Shown one piece after another: positions 17,285 to 26,479 of a DNA stretch of 64,000 bases. The position numbers were made by a program, and so were the translations under genes. Where the stretch lies: positions 1 through 64,000 of the forward strand of contig NZ_JBBVMF010000014.1 of the NCBI RefSeq assembly GCF_038150125.1, in the 5' to 3' direction. This DNA is from SW132 sp038150125 (lineage in GTDB: Bacteria; Bacteroidota; Rhodothermia; Balneolales; Balneolaceae). Each line of letters opens with the position of its first letter. Position 1 is the stretch's first letter. The notes beneath the pieces are model-generated. The model saw only the letters and a list, made by a program, of their open reading frames with translations. It was not told where the DNA came from and searched no databases.

Positions 17285-18289
17285 ATGAGCATTTCAAAGC
17301 GTTTTTTCTGTATTGATGCGCATACGTGCGGAAATCCCGTTCGCCTGGTTGCCGGCGGTGGTCCCCTGCTTGAGGGACGATCGATGAGTGAAAAACGACA
17401 GCATTTCCTGCGTGAATACGACTGGATCAGAAAAGGGCTGATGTTTGAACCGCGAGGACACGATATGATGTCGGGCAGTATTTTGTATCCGCCGTCTGAT
17501 CCGGAAAACGATACCGGCGTGCTTTTTATAGAAACGAGCGGTTGCCTGCCGATGTGCGGCCATGGAACCATCGGAACCGTTACAATCATGATTCAGGAAG
17601 GACTCGTTGATCCAAAAACACCGGGCAGCGTAAATCTGGAAACACCGGCAGGGTTGGTCAGGGCATTCTACACTATGGATGGAGACCGGGTCTCATCGGT
17701 AAAGCTGCAAAATGTTGCCAGTTACCTGCACTCCACGGGACTTACTGTGTCATGCCCAACCCTCGGAGAATTGACGGTTGATGTGGCCTATGGCGGAAAT
17801 TTCTATGCTATTATTGATCCGCAAGAGAATTTTTCAGGCATTCAGGATTTCAAAGCCGACCAGCTTGTTCAGTGGAGCGGCGAGATTCGAAAACAACTGA
17901 ACGATGCTCACTCATTTTTACATCCGGTTGATAAAACAATAAATGGATTAAGCCACATTCTTTGGGCCGGTGATACAATCAAAGAGGCATCTACCGCCCG
18001 GAATGCCGTTTTTTACGGCAACAAAGCCATTGACCGGTCACCGTGCGGAACGGGAACATCAGCCCGGATGGCACAGTGGCACGCAAAAGGGTTGCTCAAA
18101 AAAGGAGATGTATTTATTCATGAAAGCTACATCGGCAGCGTCTTTACAGGCCGCATCGAAATGGAAACAGAACTTGGCGGACAACCCGCAATTATTCCAA
18201 GTATCGAAGGATGGGCCAAAATTACAGGCTACAACAATATTCTTATCGATGACGACGATCCGTATGCATTTGGGTTCCAGGTGATATGA
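17285..18289 (+). CDS. 4-hydroxyproline 2-epimerase (proline racemase family)
   Basis: A 334-aa enzyme of the proline racemase family. Both catalytic cysteines are present: Cys91 in 'PMCGHGTIG' and Cys254 in 'DRSPCGTGTSA'. This two-Cys form is that of epimerases/racemases; the trans-3-hydroxyproline dehydratase subgroup has Thr in place of one Cys. It would convert trans-4-hydroxy-L-proline to cis-4-hydroxy-D-proline, the first step of the pathway. The neighbours (D-amino-acid oxidase, deaminase, semialdehyde dehydrogenase) support hydroxyproline over proline. It lies 66 bp after the dehydrogenase gene. A 357-bp gap with a REP-like element follows. Confidence 0.93.
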   Translation: MSISKRFFCIDAHTCGNPVRLVAGGGPLLEGRSMSEKRQHFLREYDWIRKGLMFEPRGHDMMSGSILYPPSDPENDTGVLFIETSGCLPMCGHGTIGTVTIMIQEGLVDPKTPGSVNLETPAGLVRAFYTMDGDRVSSVKLQNVASYLHSTGLTVSCPTLGELTVDVAYGGNFYAIIDPQENFSGIQDFKADQLVQWSGEIRKQLNDAHSFLHPVDKTINGLSHILWAGDTIKEASTARNAVFYGNKAIDRSPCGTGTSARMAQWHAKGLLKKGDVFIHESYIGSVFTGRIEMETELGGQPAIIPSIEGWAKITGYNNILIDDDDPYAFGFQVI

Positions 18290-18495
18290 GTATGACTTAT
18301 TCAGTTTACACAGCAATGAGATACCTTGGGGCAGCGGCACTAGTATTTCAATTTGGACCCTATAACTTATTGGTCAAAATAGATTTTATTCTTGATTGAC
18401 CTAGTCTTTCTAAAAATGGCGTAAATAAATGTTTTTTAATCAACAATACTGTTATTCCACACCACAGTCTGGTATCCCTTCCTTTGTTAAATTGA

Positions 18496-18610
18496 GTCAT
18501 CCCGCACCCCGATGCGGGATCTCCCATCTTAACATGTATGGAGTAAGCCACTGGCAGGATTTACATATCGAACGAAAATGGGAGATCCCGGCTCGGAGGC
18601 CGAGATGACG
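18496..18610. repeat. REP/MITE-like imperfect palindrome
   Basis: A ~115-bp extragenic element in the gap between epimerase and oxidase genes. Its ends pair (GTCATCCCG at 18496 with CGAGATGAC near 18609), as do the inner arms (GATCTCCCAT near 18518-18527 with ATGGGAGATC near 18578-18588). Each arm has its own small hairpin (CCCGCA/TGCGGG at 18501-18518 and CTCGG/CCGAG at 18592-18604). It has no coding capacity. Elements beginning GTCATCCCG are frequent bacterial dispersed repeats. It splits the operon by 357 bp and could form an mRNA structure or processing site. Confidence 0.65.
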
Positions 18611-18646
18611 CCATTTCCGGAATTAAATCACTCATAAATTAAACAG

Positions 18647-19903
18647 ATGTCCAACAACGGCATAATCATAATCGGAGCAGGAATTGCGGGAGTAAGCGCG
18701 GCTTATTATTTGAATCGTGCCGGGTACGAGGTTACTATCATCGAGAAGAGTTCCGGCAGGGATAATTGCTCCTACGGAAATGCCGGTATGATTGTGCCCA
18801 GCCACATCATTCCTCTCTCCTCTCCCGGTATGATCAGCAAAGGACTGCGCTGGATGCTTGATGCCGAAAGCCCGTTTTATATCCGCCCGCGCCTCAGTCT
18901 CGACCTGCTGCAGTGGCTCTGGAAATTCAAGCAATCCTCGACCGAAAAGCATGTTGAAGAATCGGGACCCCTTCTCAGAGATCTGCTGATGGCCAGCCGC
19001 GACCTGCTGATTCAGATTGAGCTGGATGTAGAGATTGACTTCAGCTTTAAGAAGAAAGGACTCTTCATGTTTTGTAACACAGACTACGGTCTTTCAAAAG
19101 AAATTGAGATCGCTAAAAAAGCCCTCAACCTGGGAATTCCGGCAGAGATTTTATCACCTGAGGAGGTTAAAAAATTAGAGCCAGCACTTGATATAAAAAT
19201 TGTAGGTGCAACATACTATCCAAATGACGCGCATATACATCCGGGGTCTTTGATGGAAAAATTGAAATCCATTATTGAGAAGCGCGGCGTTCGGATTTCC
19301 TATAACACGCAGGTGACTGATATAATAACAAACGGCGAGAAAGTTGAATCTGTAATCACCTCAGACAATCAGACATTTACCGGTAAGACATTCATTAATT
19401 GTGCCGGTGCATGGTCGTCTTCTTTTATGTCGATGGCAGACCGAAAACTCCTCCTTCAGGCGGGAAAAGGATACAGTATCACCCTGGAAAATCCGCCTGT
19501 TCGCCCTGACTATTGCGGGATATTATCAGAGAAAAAAGTAACCCTCACCCCGATGTATAATTCTCTGCGTTTTGCCGGTACAATGGAAATCGTTGGAACC
19601 GATACGTCCGTCAATCCGAAGAAAATCAGCGGGCTTAAAAATTCCGTGCTTGAGTACCTGCCACAATTTGAAGCTGAGGATCTGGAAGGCCATGAGGTCT
19701 GGACCGGTCTTCGACCCTGCTCCCCTGACGGACTGCCCTATGTTGGTGCCGTTGCCGGATATTCCAACTTTTACACGTCCACCGGTCACGCTATGATGGG
19801 CATGAGTCTGGCCCCGTCATCAGGCAAACTGCTTGCAGATTTAGTGATGTATGGAAAATCTGAACTCAATTCGGATTTAATCAGTCCAAACCGATTTAAC
19901 TAA
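18647..19903 (+). CDS. FAD-dependent D-hydroxyproline dehydrogenase/oxidase
   Basis: A 418-aa DAO-family flavoprotein. It has an N-terminal FAD Rossmann motif ('GIIIIGAGIAGVSAAYYL', ending with an acidic residue at 'IIEKS') and a C-terminal substrate/FAD signature ('WTGLRPCSPDGLPYVGAV', 'GHAMMGMSLAPSSGKL') typical of D-amino-acid dehydrogenases. In this operon it should oxidise cis-4-hydroxy-D-proline to 1-pyrroline-4-hydroxy-2-carboxylate, feeding the DHDPS-family deaminase. It is a single-subunit form, unlike the three-subunit LhpBEF complex. It follows the REP-like element but shares strand and pathway with the upstream genes. Confidence 0.9.
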   Translation: MSNNGIIIIGAGIAGVSAAYYLNRAGYEVTIIEKSSGRDNCSYGNAGMIVPSHIIPLSSPGMISKGLRWMLDAESPFYIRPRLSLDLLQWLWKFKQSSTEKHVEESGPLLRDLLMASRDLLIQIELDVEIDFSFKKKGLFMFCNTDYGLSKEIEIAKKALNLGIPAEILSPEEVKKLEPALDIKIVGATYYPNDAHIHPGSLMEKLKSIIEKRGVRISYNTQVTDIITNGEKVESVITSDNQTFTGKTFINCAGAWSSSFMSMADRKLLLQAGKGYSITLENPPVRPDYCGILSEKKVTLTPMYNSLRFAGTMEIVGTDTSVNPKKISGLKNSVLEYLPQFEAEDLEGHEVWTGLRPCSPDGLPYVGAVAGYSNFYTSTGHAMMGMSLAPSSGKLLADLVMYGKSELNSDLISPNRFN

Positions 19904-19939
19904 ACCGCTCACAATTTTTGATGTCTTAATCAATTTCTC

Positions 19940-21724
19940 ATGATGAATCCCCTTCACTCTTCCCGATCCTCCAATAGTCCGGCAGCTACATTTCAGCTGA
20001 TTTCCCTTTCACTTGTATTGGCAGCCCTGGTTTTGATGCTCCCGGCAATTAGCGTGTCGGCAGCGCAGCAAACGTCAGATGATGTTCCGATGTCAACCCT
20101 CATTGAAATTTTTGATGAAGATAACGCCGTTCTCAATCGTCGTTACAACGTTAGGTATTCTCATGAATATTTCGAGCGGTTTGACCAGTTTTACGGAGAC
20201 TGGCTAAACCGGCTTGATGCCATCGATTTCGAAGCGCTTGACCATCGCGGAAAAGTGGATTTCCACTTACTGAGAAATCACGTAGAACGGAGAAATTATT
20301 TTATGAAACTCGATCATGAGCAATTTCTTGCCATTGAAGAGTGGCTTCCTGATATAGAATCAATTATGCTGTTCATCAACACAAGACGTTACGGTACAAA
20401 ACCGGACGCCAAAACCATCGCCGCTGAGATGGACAGATGGACTGAACAGATCGATTCATTACAAGCAGCGCTTCAATCCTCCCTCCCGCTTTTGAAAAAA
20501 GATGCAAATGCCGCCAGTGACGCGCTTGAAGATATTTTTGAAAGCGTGGAAGATGCCTATGACTTCTACCACGGATACGATATTGAATTTACATGGTGGG
20601 CCGAAGAGCCGTATGAAAATCTTGCATCAACATGGACCACTTACTCCGACACGATTGATGAGTACTTTGACGCCGCCAATGAACAGATTGACGACAGTGG
20701 AATAGTCGGCAACCCAATTGGGCGCGAGGAAATTGAAAAGCGGCTCGAATTTGAAATGATTGCCTATTCTCCTCAGGAACTCATTGATATTGCAGAACAT
20801 CAGTTTGCAAAAGCTGAACAAGAAATGCTCGAAGCGTCACGTGATCTTGGGTTTGGAGACGATTGGCGGGCGGCACTCGAACATGTAAAAGAGCAATATG
20901 TTGAACCTGGCAAGAAACCGGAGCTGATCATGCGGCTGTAAAACGAGTCGATGGACTTTATCGAAAGCCGTGACCTGCTAACTATCCCTCCACTCGCAAA
21001 GGAAGTCTGGCGGATGGAGATGATGTCGCCGGAACGGCAGCTCATCAGCCCGTTCTTCCTCGGCGGTGAAGTGATCCGCATTTCATACCCAACAAACACG
21101 ATGGGTCACGACGCAAAACGCATGAGCATGCGGGGAAATAATCCGCACTTCAATCGCGCCACCGTTCACCATGAATTGATTCCGGGTCACCATCTGCAGG
21201 GATTTATGAACCGGCGTTACAGCACCTACCGCGCGCCGTTCCGAACATCCTTCTGGGGCGAAGGCTGGGCCCTCTACTGGGAGTTGCTTCTTTGGGATAA
21301 AGGGTTTGCCGAATCGCCTGAAGACCGCATTGGCATGCTGTTCTGGAGAACGCACCGGTATGCGCGCATTATTTTTTCACTGAATTACCATCTCGGAAAC
21401 TGGACGCCCCAGCAGTCGATCGACTACCTGGTTGAACGGGTTGGGCACGAGTATGCGAATGCGGAAGCAGAGGTCCGGCGCTCATTTACCGGTGGATATG
21501 GCCCACTATATCAAATTGCTTACATGATCGGCGGCATGCACTTTTACTCTCTGTACCAGGATTTTGTGGAAAACGGCGGGATGAGCGCTAAAGGGTTTCA
21601 CGATCGCATCTTAAAAGAAGGCAGTATACCTGTAAGAATGGTAAAATCCATTCTGACTGAAGAAGCACTTGAGAAATATGAAATTGCAGATTGGAAATTT
21701 GCAGATTATGTTTATACTCATTAA
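19940..21724 (+). pseudogene. Secreted DUF885 peptidase interrupted by an in-frame TAA
   Basis: One DUF885-family reading frame of about 594 codons is split by a single TAA at 20939-20941 (codon 334). The two parts are in the same frame, and no residues seem missing around the stop. The first part has a signal peptide (to about residue 45, 'SVSAAQQ') and the helical N-terminal domain. The second part has the zinc site 'HHELIPGHHLQG' (Glu412 by codon count) and the rest of the catalytic domain. DUF885 proteins are metallopeptidases of uncertain specificity. Placed directly after the hydroxyproline genes, this one may release hydroxyproline from collagen-derived peptides (inference). Translation could restart at the ATG at 20951, but that product lacks a signal peptide. 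A fresh nonsense mutation or a base-call error are both possible. A terminator follows at 21841. Confidence 0.85.
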
Positions 21725-21840
21725 GTGTGCCGTTTACATTTATTAACTTTCGGTCAATCGATTATTTATTTACAATTACGATACTCATACGGTTACACCA
21801 CCGGGTATTTCGAATCCGGATGTTCAATTGTAAATAATGA

Positions 21841-21875
21841 CGCTTTCCGATTTGATTTGGAAAGCGCTTTTAAAA
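21841..21875 (+). terminator. Terminator after the hydroxyproline operon
   Basis: CGCTTTCC (21841-21848) and GGAAAGCG (21859-21866) form an 8-bp perfect stem with a 10-nt loop, followed by CTTTTAAAAC. It closes the transcription unit that includes the DUF885 gene and separates it from the MFS gene starting at 21999. Confidence 0.7.
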
Positions 21876-21998
21876 CGATGAGAACATAAGCTATATTCCG
21901 CCAGATTCAGGCTGCCGGTAAAAGGCTGCGTAAGCGGATTCTTGCTTGATCACAACTAACTACCATATTCACGAACTAACCAGAACTCAAATATTCTT

Positions 21999-23573
21999 AT
22001 GGAAAGCACAACCTCACAACTATCAGATATTAACCGCAAGAAGATATTTATGGGAATCTGTCTTGCGCTCGTACCCACAGGCTTCTCATTTGTACTTGTA
22101 AGTAACATACTTGCTCAGCTAAAAACCGAATTCATTCTTACCAATGCCCAGGTAGGTTATATTGGCGGAGCTGCTCTTTGGGGGATGGCGGTTTCACTAT
22201 TGACGATTGGACCGTTTCTGGAAAAAATAGGGTTAAAACGAGCTACTGTAGGCGCATTTGTATGCCATCTTGCAGGTGTTACATTCTTTCTTTTTGGTTC
22301 ACTTTACGCAGGTGAACCCAATGCGTTCTGGATCTTATTTATGGGTGCCATTGGCTTTGGTGCCGGGAACGGCCTAATCGAGGTAGCCGGTAACCCGCTC
22401 ACAGCTGCACTGTTTCCCAAGAACAAAACCACCAAACTCAATCATTTCCATGCCTTCTTCCCCGGTTCGATGGTTGTAGGTGGCCTGCTTGGATTTGCGA
22501 TGGTGGAGGTTGGCTCTGTAGGATTTCTCGATCTTGGCCACTGGACTACTCAGATTGCTATCATTTACATACCAATTATTGTTTACGGTATTATGGTACT
22601 GCCTGAAAAGTTTCCAAAAACCGAAACTGCAGAAGCAGGTATTCCAATCGGCGAGATGTTCCGCTACACATTTACCCACCCACTTGTCTGGGGTTTGATA
22701 TTCCTGAAAATGATCACTCTTTCACTCGAAATGGGACCAAGCCGCTGGATTCCAGAAGTACTGCTTGCTGCAGGGGTTCCAGGAATCCTGGTGTTCGTCT
22801 GGATTAGTGTGATTATGGTGGTTCTTCGATTCTTTGCCGGAACATTTGTGGAAAGATTCTCCCCTACCGGCATGCTCATTGGTGCCTCAGTTCTGACAGG
22901 TACGGGACTCTTCATGTTTGCATTTATTGAAACTGGAATTGTACCACTGTTGCTTGCTGCTACAGTATTTGGCTGTGGTATTGCCTATTTCTTCCCAACA
23001 ATGGTTGGGCTGATGAGTGAGCGGTTTCCAAAAGCCGGATCGCTTGGTATTGTACTGCTGATCGGATTTGGTTTCTTTGCGGCTGGCGGATCAAACGCTA
23101 TCATGGGAAGTATTGCCGACAGCTATCTGCCGGATGCACTCAATGTTGAACAAACAGTTGATGTTCTGGAGCAGGTTGAAGAACGATTCCCGGGATATAT
23201 TGATAGAGCTGAGGAAGCTGCCGGAAATCCTGAAGAGGTAGCAGAGCTTGGCTACCGGCTGGCAGATGTACAAAACGTATACGAACGGTCCACTGAAGCA
23301 CTTGAATATTATCGTGAAAATGGAGAACTCGACGGTATTCTTACAGGTAATGCACTGCGGTCTATTAACGATCTTACTCTTGCACAGGAGCAGGAGCTGA
23401 TTAATGAAGCAAACGCTATCTTGAGGCCCGCAGATAACTATGGCGGACGCATGTCGTTCCTCTGGGTTGCTCCCGTTGCATTCCTCGTGGCCATTGTCTT
23501 CCTTGTGATGTACATCAGAGATAAACGTAAAGGTGGTTACAAAGCAGTAGATCTGACAGGGTCTGACGCTTGA
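21999..23573 (+). CDS. MFS sugar permease with a helical insertion before the last TM helix
   Basis: A 524-aa major facilitator superfamily transporter resembling the FucP/FHS-like sugar permeases ('GFGAGNGLIEVAGNPLTAALF', 'FHAFFPGSMVVGGLLG'). About 12 membrane helices are seen. Residues about 374-481 form a soluble, acidic, mostly helical insertion ('VLEQVEERFPGYIDRAEEAA') between the penultimate and last helices, which ordinary family members lack. The C-terminus is short and basic. The substrate is probably a sugar. The FGGY kinase 120 bp downstream suggests uptake and phosphorylation of one ketopentose or related sugar, but a terminator lies between them, so they need not be one transcript. 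Confidence 0.85.
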   Translation: MESTTSQLSDINRKKIFMGICLALVPTGFSFVLVSNILAQLKTEFILTNAQVGYIGGAALWGMAVSLLTIGPFLEKIGLKRATVGAFVCHLAGVTFFLFGSLYAGEPNAFWILFMGAIGFGAGNGLIEVAGNPLTAALFPKNKTTKLNHFHAFFPGSMVVGGLLGFAMVEVGSVGFLDLGHWTTQIAIIYIPIIVYGIMVLPEKFPKTETAEAGIPIGEMFRYTFTHPLVWGLIFLKMITLSLEMGPSRWIPEVLLAAGVPGILVFVWISVIMVVLRFFAGTFVERFSPTGMLIGASVLTGTGLFMFAFIETGIVPLLLAATVFGCGIAYFFPTMVGLMSERFPKAGSLGIVLLIGFGFFAAGGSNAIMGSIADSYLPDALNVEQTVDVLEQVEERFPGYIDRAEEAAGNPEEVAELGYRLADVQNVYERSTEALEYYRENGELDGILTGNALRSINDLTLAQEQELINEANAILRPADNYGGRMSFLWVAPVAFLVAIVFLVMYIRDKRKGGYKAVDLTGSDA

Positions 23574-23619
23574 AATAATCAATGAAACCTTAAGACTGAA
23601 GTATAATTAAAGAAGGTTG

Positions 23620-23660
23620 AAGAAATCCTGCTTAGCCCGTTTGGCTGGGCAGGATTTCTT
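23620..23660 (+). terminator. Strong terminator after the MFS gene
   Basis: AAGAAATCCTGC (23620-23631) and GCAGGATTTCTT (23649-23660) are perfect 12-bp inverted arms with an inner AGCC/GGCT extension. It sits 46 bp after the MFS stop. Because it lies inside the open frame upstream of the FGGY kinase, it also supports the kinase start at 23695 over the longer frame from 23617. Confidence 0.8.
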
Positions 23661-23694
23661 ATTAAACGCCTCTAAACTTTTCATTTTACCTTTT

Positions 23695-25194
23695 ATGACC
23701 AAACACTCCTATTTACTTGGAATTGATGTAGGCAGTTCATCCATAAAAGTATCTGCAATTGAAGCCAGTACCGGCAATCTTGCAGGGGCAACGGTTTCAC
23801 CGGAACAAGAGATGTCCATGCAGGCATTGAAACCCGGATGGGCTGAACAGGACCCCGACCTCTGGTGGGAGCACGTTGTTACGGCCACCCAAAAGCTTCT
23901 CGAAAATACGGACATTACGAAAGACGACGTTGCCGCAATTGGTATCTCCTATCAAATGCACGGGCTTGTGGTAGTGGATAAGAATAAACGGGTACTGCGC
24001 CCCTCAATCATATGGTGCGACAGCAGAGCGGCTGACATTGGCGAAAAAGCATTTCATAACATTGGTCCTGAAAAGTGCCTTCACAACTACCTCAACTCAC
24101 CGGGAAATTTCACAGCCTCAAAGCTACGCTGGGTCAAAGAAAACGAACCGGAACTTTACCATAAGATTCACAAAATTATGCTCCCGGGTGATTTCATCGC
24201 CATGAAGCTTACCAACAGAATTTGTACAACGCATTCTGGTTTATCGGAGGGAATCTTATGGAATTTCAAAGAGAATAAACTCGCCCGAGATATTCTGGAT
24301 ACATATGCGATCGATGAAGAATTAATTCCGGAAGCTCTCAATAGTTTTGGTGATCATGGTGAACTTACGGCAGAGGCTGCGGAAGAGATTGGCCTCAAAA
24401 AAGGAACTAAGGTCACCTACCGTGCCGGAGATCAACCTAATAACGCCTTTTCACTAAACGTTCTGAATCCCGGCGAAGTAGCCGCCACAGCCGGTACATC
24501 AGGCGTGATCTACGGGATTACAGACTCTCTTGGTTACGATGAAAAGTCCCGGGTCAATACATTTGTCCACGTGAACCATACTGCTGAACAGAATCGATAC
24601 GGTGTGTTGCTCTGCATTAATGGGACAGGCATTCTAAACAGTTGGCTTCGGAAGCAGTTTAGCATCGAATCAACCCTCACCTACAGCCAGATGAACGAAC
24701 TGGCGGGTCAGGCTTCGATCGGAAGCGACGGACTGAAAATCCTGCCCTTTGGAAATGGCTCTGAGCGAATATTTGAAAACAAGGAAATTGGGGCCCAGGT
24801 ACATGGGCTCAATTTTAACAGGCATGATAAAACCCATTTCCTGCGGGCAGCCCAGGAAGGAATTGTATTCTCACTCTATTATGGCTTTCAAATCATGCAG
24901 GATATGGGACTGACCCTTGATACCGTACGGGCAGGTCATGCAAACATGTTTTTGAGCCCCCTGTTTCGGGATGCGTTTGTAAACACAACCGGAACCCGGC
25001 TCGAACTTTACAACACAGATGGGGCACAGGGCGCAGCCAGGGCTGCCGGCGTTGGCGCAGGTATTTATTCCAGCCATGAAGAGGCATTTGAAAGTCTCAA
25101 AAAAATTGACCTGCTCGAACCTCAGCCCGAAAAACGTAAACTCTACCTTGATGCATATCAGAACTGGTTGAATACTTTGCAATCAAATCTTTAA
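23695..25194 (+). CDS. xylB: Xylulokinase-like FGGY carbohydrate kinase
   Basis: A 499-aa FGGY-family sugar kinase. The N-terminal phosphate loop is 'YLLGIDVGSSSIKVSA'; the 'YQMHGLVVVD' segment is the xylulokinase-type signature; the catalytic base is Asp246 in 'YRAGDQPNNA', and 'TAGTSGVIYG' is the adenosine-binding part. It would phosphorylate D-xylulose or a similar ketose with ATP in the cytoplasm. No xylose isomerase is present, so the exact substrate is open (xylulose, or a ketose linked to the uronate genes). ATG 23695 follows a terminator hairpin. The gene converges on uxaE, 13 bp away. Confidence 0.8.
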   Translation: MTKHSYLLGIDVGSSSIKVSAIEASTGNLAGATVSPEQEMSMQALKPGWAEQDPDLWWEHVVTATQKLLENTDITKDDVAAIGISYQMHGLVVVDKNKRVLRPSIIWCDSRAADIGEKAFHNIGPEKCLHNYLNSPGNFTASKLRWVKENEPELYHKIHKIMLPGDFIAMKLTNRICTTHSGLSEGILWNFKENKLARDILDTYAIDEELIPEALNSFGDHGELTAEAAEEIGLKKGTKVTYRAGDQPNNAFSLNVLNPGEVAATAGTSGVIYGITDSLGYDEKSRVNTFVHVNHTAEQNRYGVLLCINGTGILNSWLRKQFSIESTLTYSQMNELAGQASIGSDGLKILPFGNGSERIFENKEIGAQVHGLNFNRHDKTHFLRAAQEGIVFSLYYGFQIMQDMGLTLDTVRAGHANMFLSPLFRDAFVNTTGTRLELYNTDGAQGAARAAGVGAGIYSSHEEAFESLKKIDLLEPQPEKRKLYLDAYQNWLNTLQSNL

Positions 25195-25207
25195 AAAGGA
25201 ATAAAAT

Positions 25208-26455
25208 TTACCCAACAAACAACGGCTGAATATGCCGCGCATACAAATTATGGGTCACACGGCTGGATATATTCTCACGATTCTCATCGAGCAAATCAAT
25301 AAATGCATCGCCCTCTTCGGCAGCAATTTTATAAGAGCAATGGAAAAATTGACGTAATCCAGATTGAAATTTCGGATGATCAGGATTATGTTCCACTGCT
25401 TCTTTAATCTGCCGGCCGGTCCAGGAAGAAAACTCATCTGGCTGAGGTAATTGAGATTTCTCAATATCAATCACGGGCAGATACGGGCCTGTGAGTTCAT
25501 CATACCGGCCATAGGCATTTTTGTAGATTTTATGTACCATATTCAGTCCATCCTCTCCGCTCTCGGCTAAACCGATCAGCTCTTCGAGCCACGTAGTGCC
25601 TGATGTTTTCAGATGAAGCCCCGTATCATGTTTTAAGATCAGCTTTCGGATTTCCGGGTAAAGCGAAAATTTATCGCTTCCCGAATGAACACTCAGTTTA
25701 AGGTTTTCGGGCAGTTTAAACTCCCTGACGGCGTAATCAATAACCCACAAATCTTCATCAAATTCTTTTATAAACTGATCGATCTCACCCACGTAATCAA
25801 CGCCCTTATAAAATTCACCCGTAAACTTCGGAGCGATTGTATTTATCATCACATCATAATCGGATAGGGCTCTCAAAATAAAGAATAATTCCACGGGTGT
25901 TTGAGGTGTCTCTACTTCATCCATAGAGATCTCAAATAAAGCCTCTCCGTTCGATTTCTTCTGCTTGATATATCTGTATAATCTGCCTGCTTCCTTGATG
26001 GCGTGGAGGTACTGATCACACCACTCGTCCAACAATTCTTGACTCACCTTAAATGATTCAGAGATCCCCGGAATTGACACTTCACCAATCAGTGATCTAT
26101 TTTGTCTCAAAAACTCCTCTTTATCAGATTCATCGGCAGGTTCTCCAATAAAATCGGCAACATCAATCGTAAAGAAATTCGATAGCTGGATATATGGGTC
26201 TACAATATCCAGCGTGATGTGGTCTGCATCAACAAAATACGGGTCACGCCAACCCAGGGCTGAGGTTGCAGAATCAGCTTCCCGCCTCACCTCATTATGG
26301 TTGGTACCAATAATTTCGTGCTCCCGGTGTGATTTATTCCAAACCGGGTAAATAGTCACGCCATCGTTGATTTTTGCTTTCAACACGGCCTGTAATTGTG
26401 CCTGCCCCTGTTGCCCAAACCGATCGCCTGTACCTAATGAGTATTTTCCTAACAT
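25208..26455 (-). CDS. uxaE: Tagaturonate/fructuronate epimerase
   Basis: A 415-aa protein matching the UxaE type of tagaturonate epimerase ('YSLGTGDRFGQQGQAQL' at the N-terminus, then 'WRDPYFVDADHITLDIVDPY'). The family interconverts D-tagaturonate and D-fructuronate, joining galacturonate to the mannonate branch. This explains why the window has UxaC, UxuA and a mannonate oxidoreductase but no UxaA/UxaB altronate genes. The frame is open to 26482, but ATG 26455 starts at the family N-terminus. On the minus strand it is preceded by a broken pectinesterase gene, so both may once have formed one unit. Assigned from sequence memory plus strong pathway context. Confidence 0.8.
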   Translation of the reverse strand: MLGKYSLGTGDRFGQQGQAQLQAVLKAKINDGVTIYPVWNKSHREHEIIGTNHNEVRREADSATSALGWRDPYFVDADHITLDIVDPYIQLSNFFTIDVADFIGEPADESDKEEFLRQNRSLIGEVSIPGISESFKVSQELLDEWCDQYLHAIKEAGRLYRYIKQKKSNGEALFEISMDEVETPQTPVELFFILRALSDYDVMINTIAPKFTGEFYKGVDYVGEIDQFIKEFDEDLWVIDYAVREFKLPENLKLSVHSGSDKFSLYPEIRKLILKHDTGLHLKTSGTTWLEELIGLAESGEDGLNMVHKIYKNAYGRYDELTGPYLPVIDIEKSQLPQPDEFSSWTGRQIKEAVEHNPDHPKFQSGLRQFFHCSYKIAAEEGDAFIDLLDENRENISSRVTHNLYARHIQPLFVG

Positions 26456-26479
26456 GTTTTTTTCTGTTTGTAATAAAAT

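Noticed and set aside
20939..20941. Recoding (selenocysteine or pyrrolysine) at the DUF885 stop
   Set aside because: The codon is TAA, not TGA or TAG, no SECIS-like hairpin is evident, and the position is outside the zinc site.
23617..23694. 26-residue N-terminal extension of the FGGY kinase
   Set aside because: The stretch is a terminator hairpin, and the family starts right at the Met encoded at 23695.
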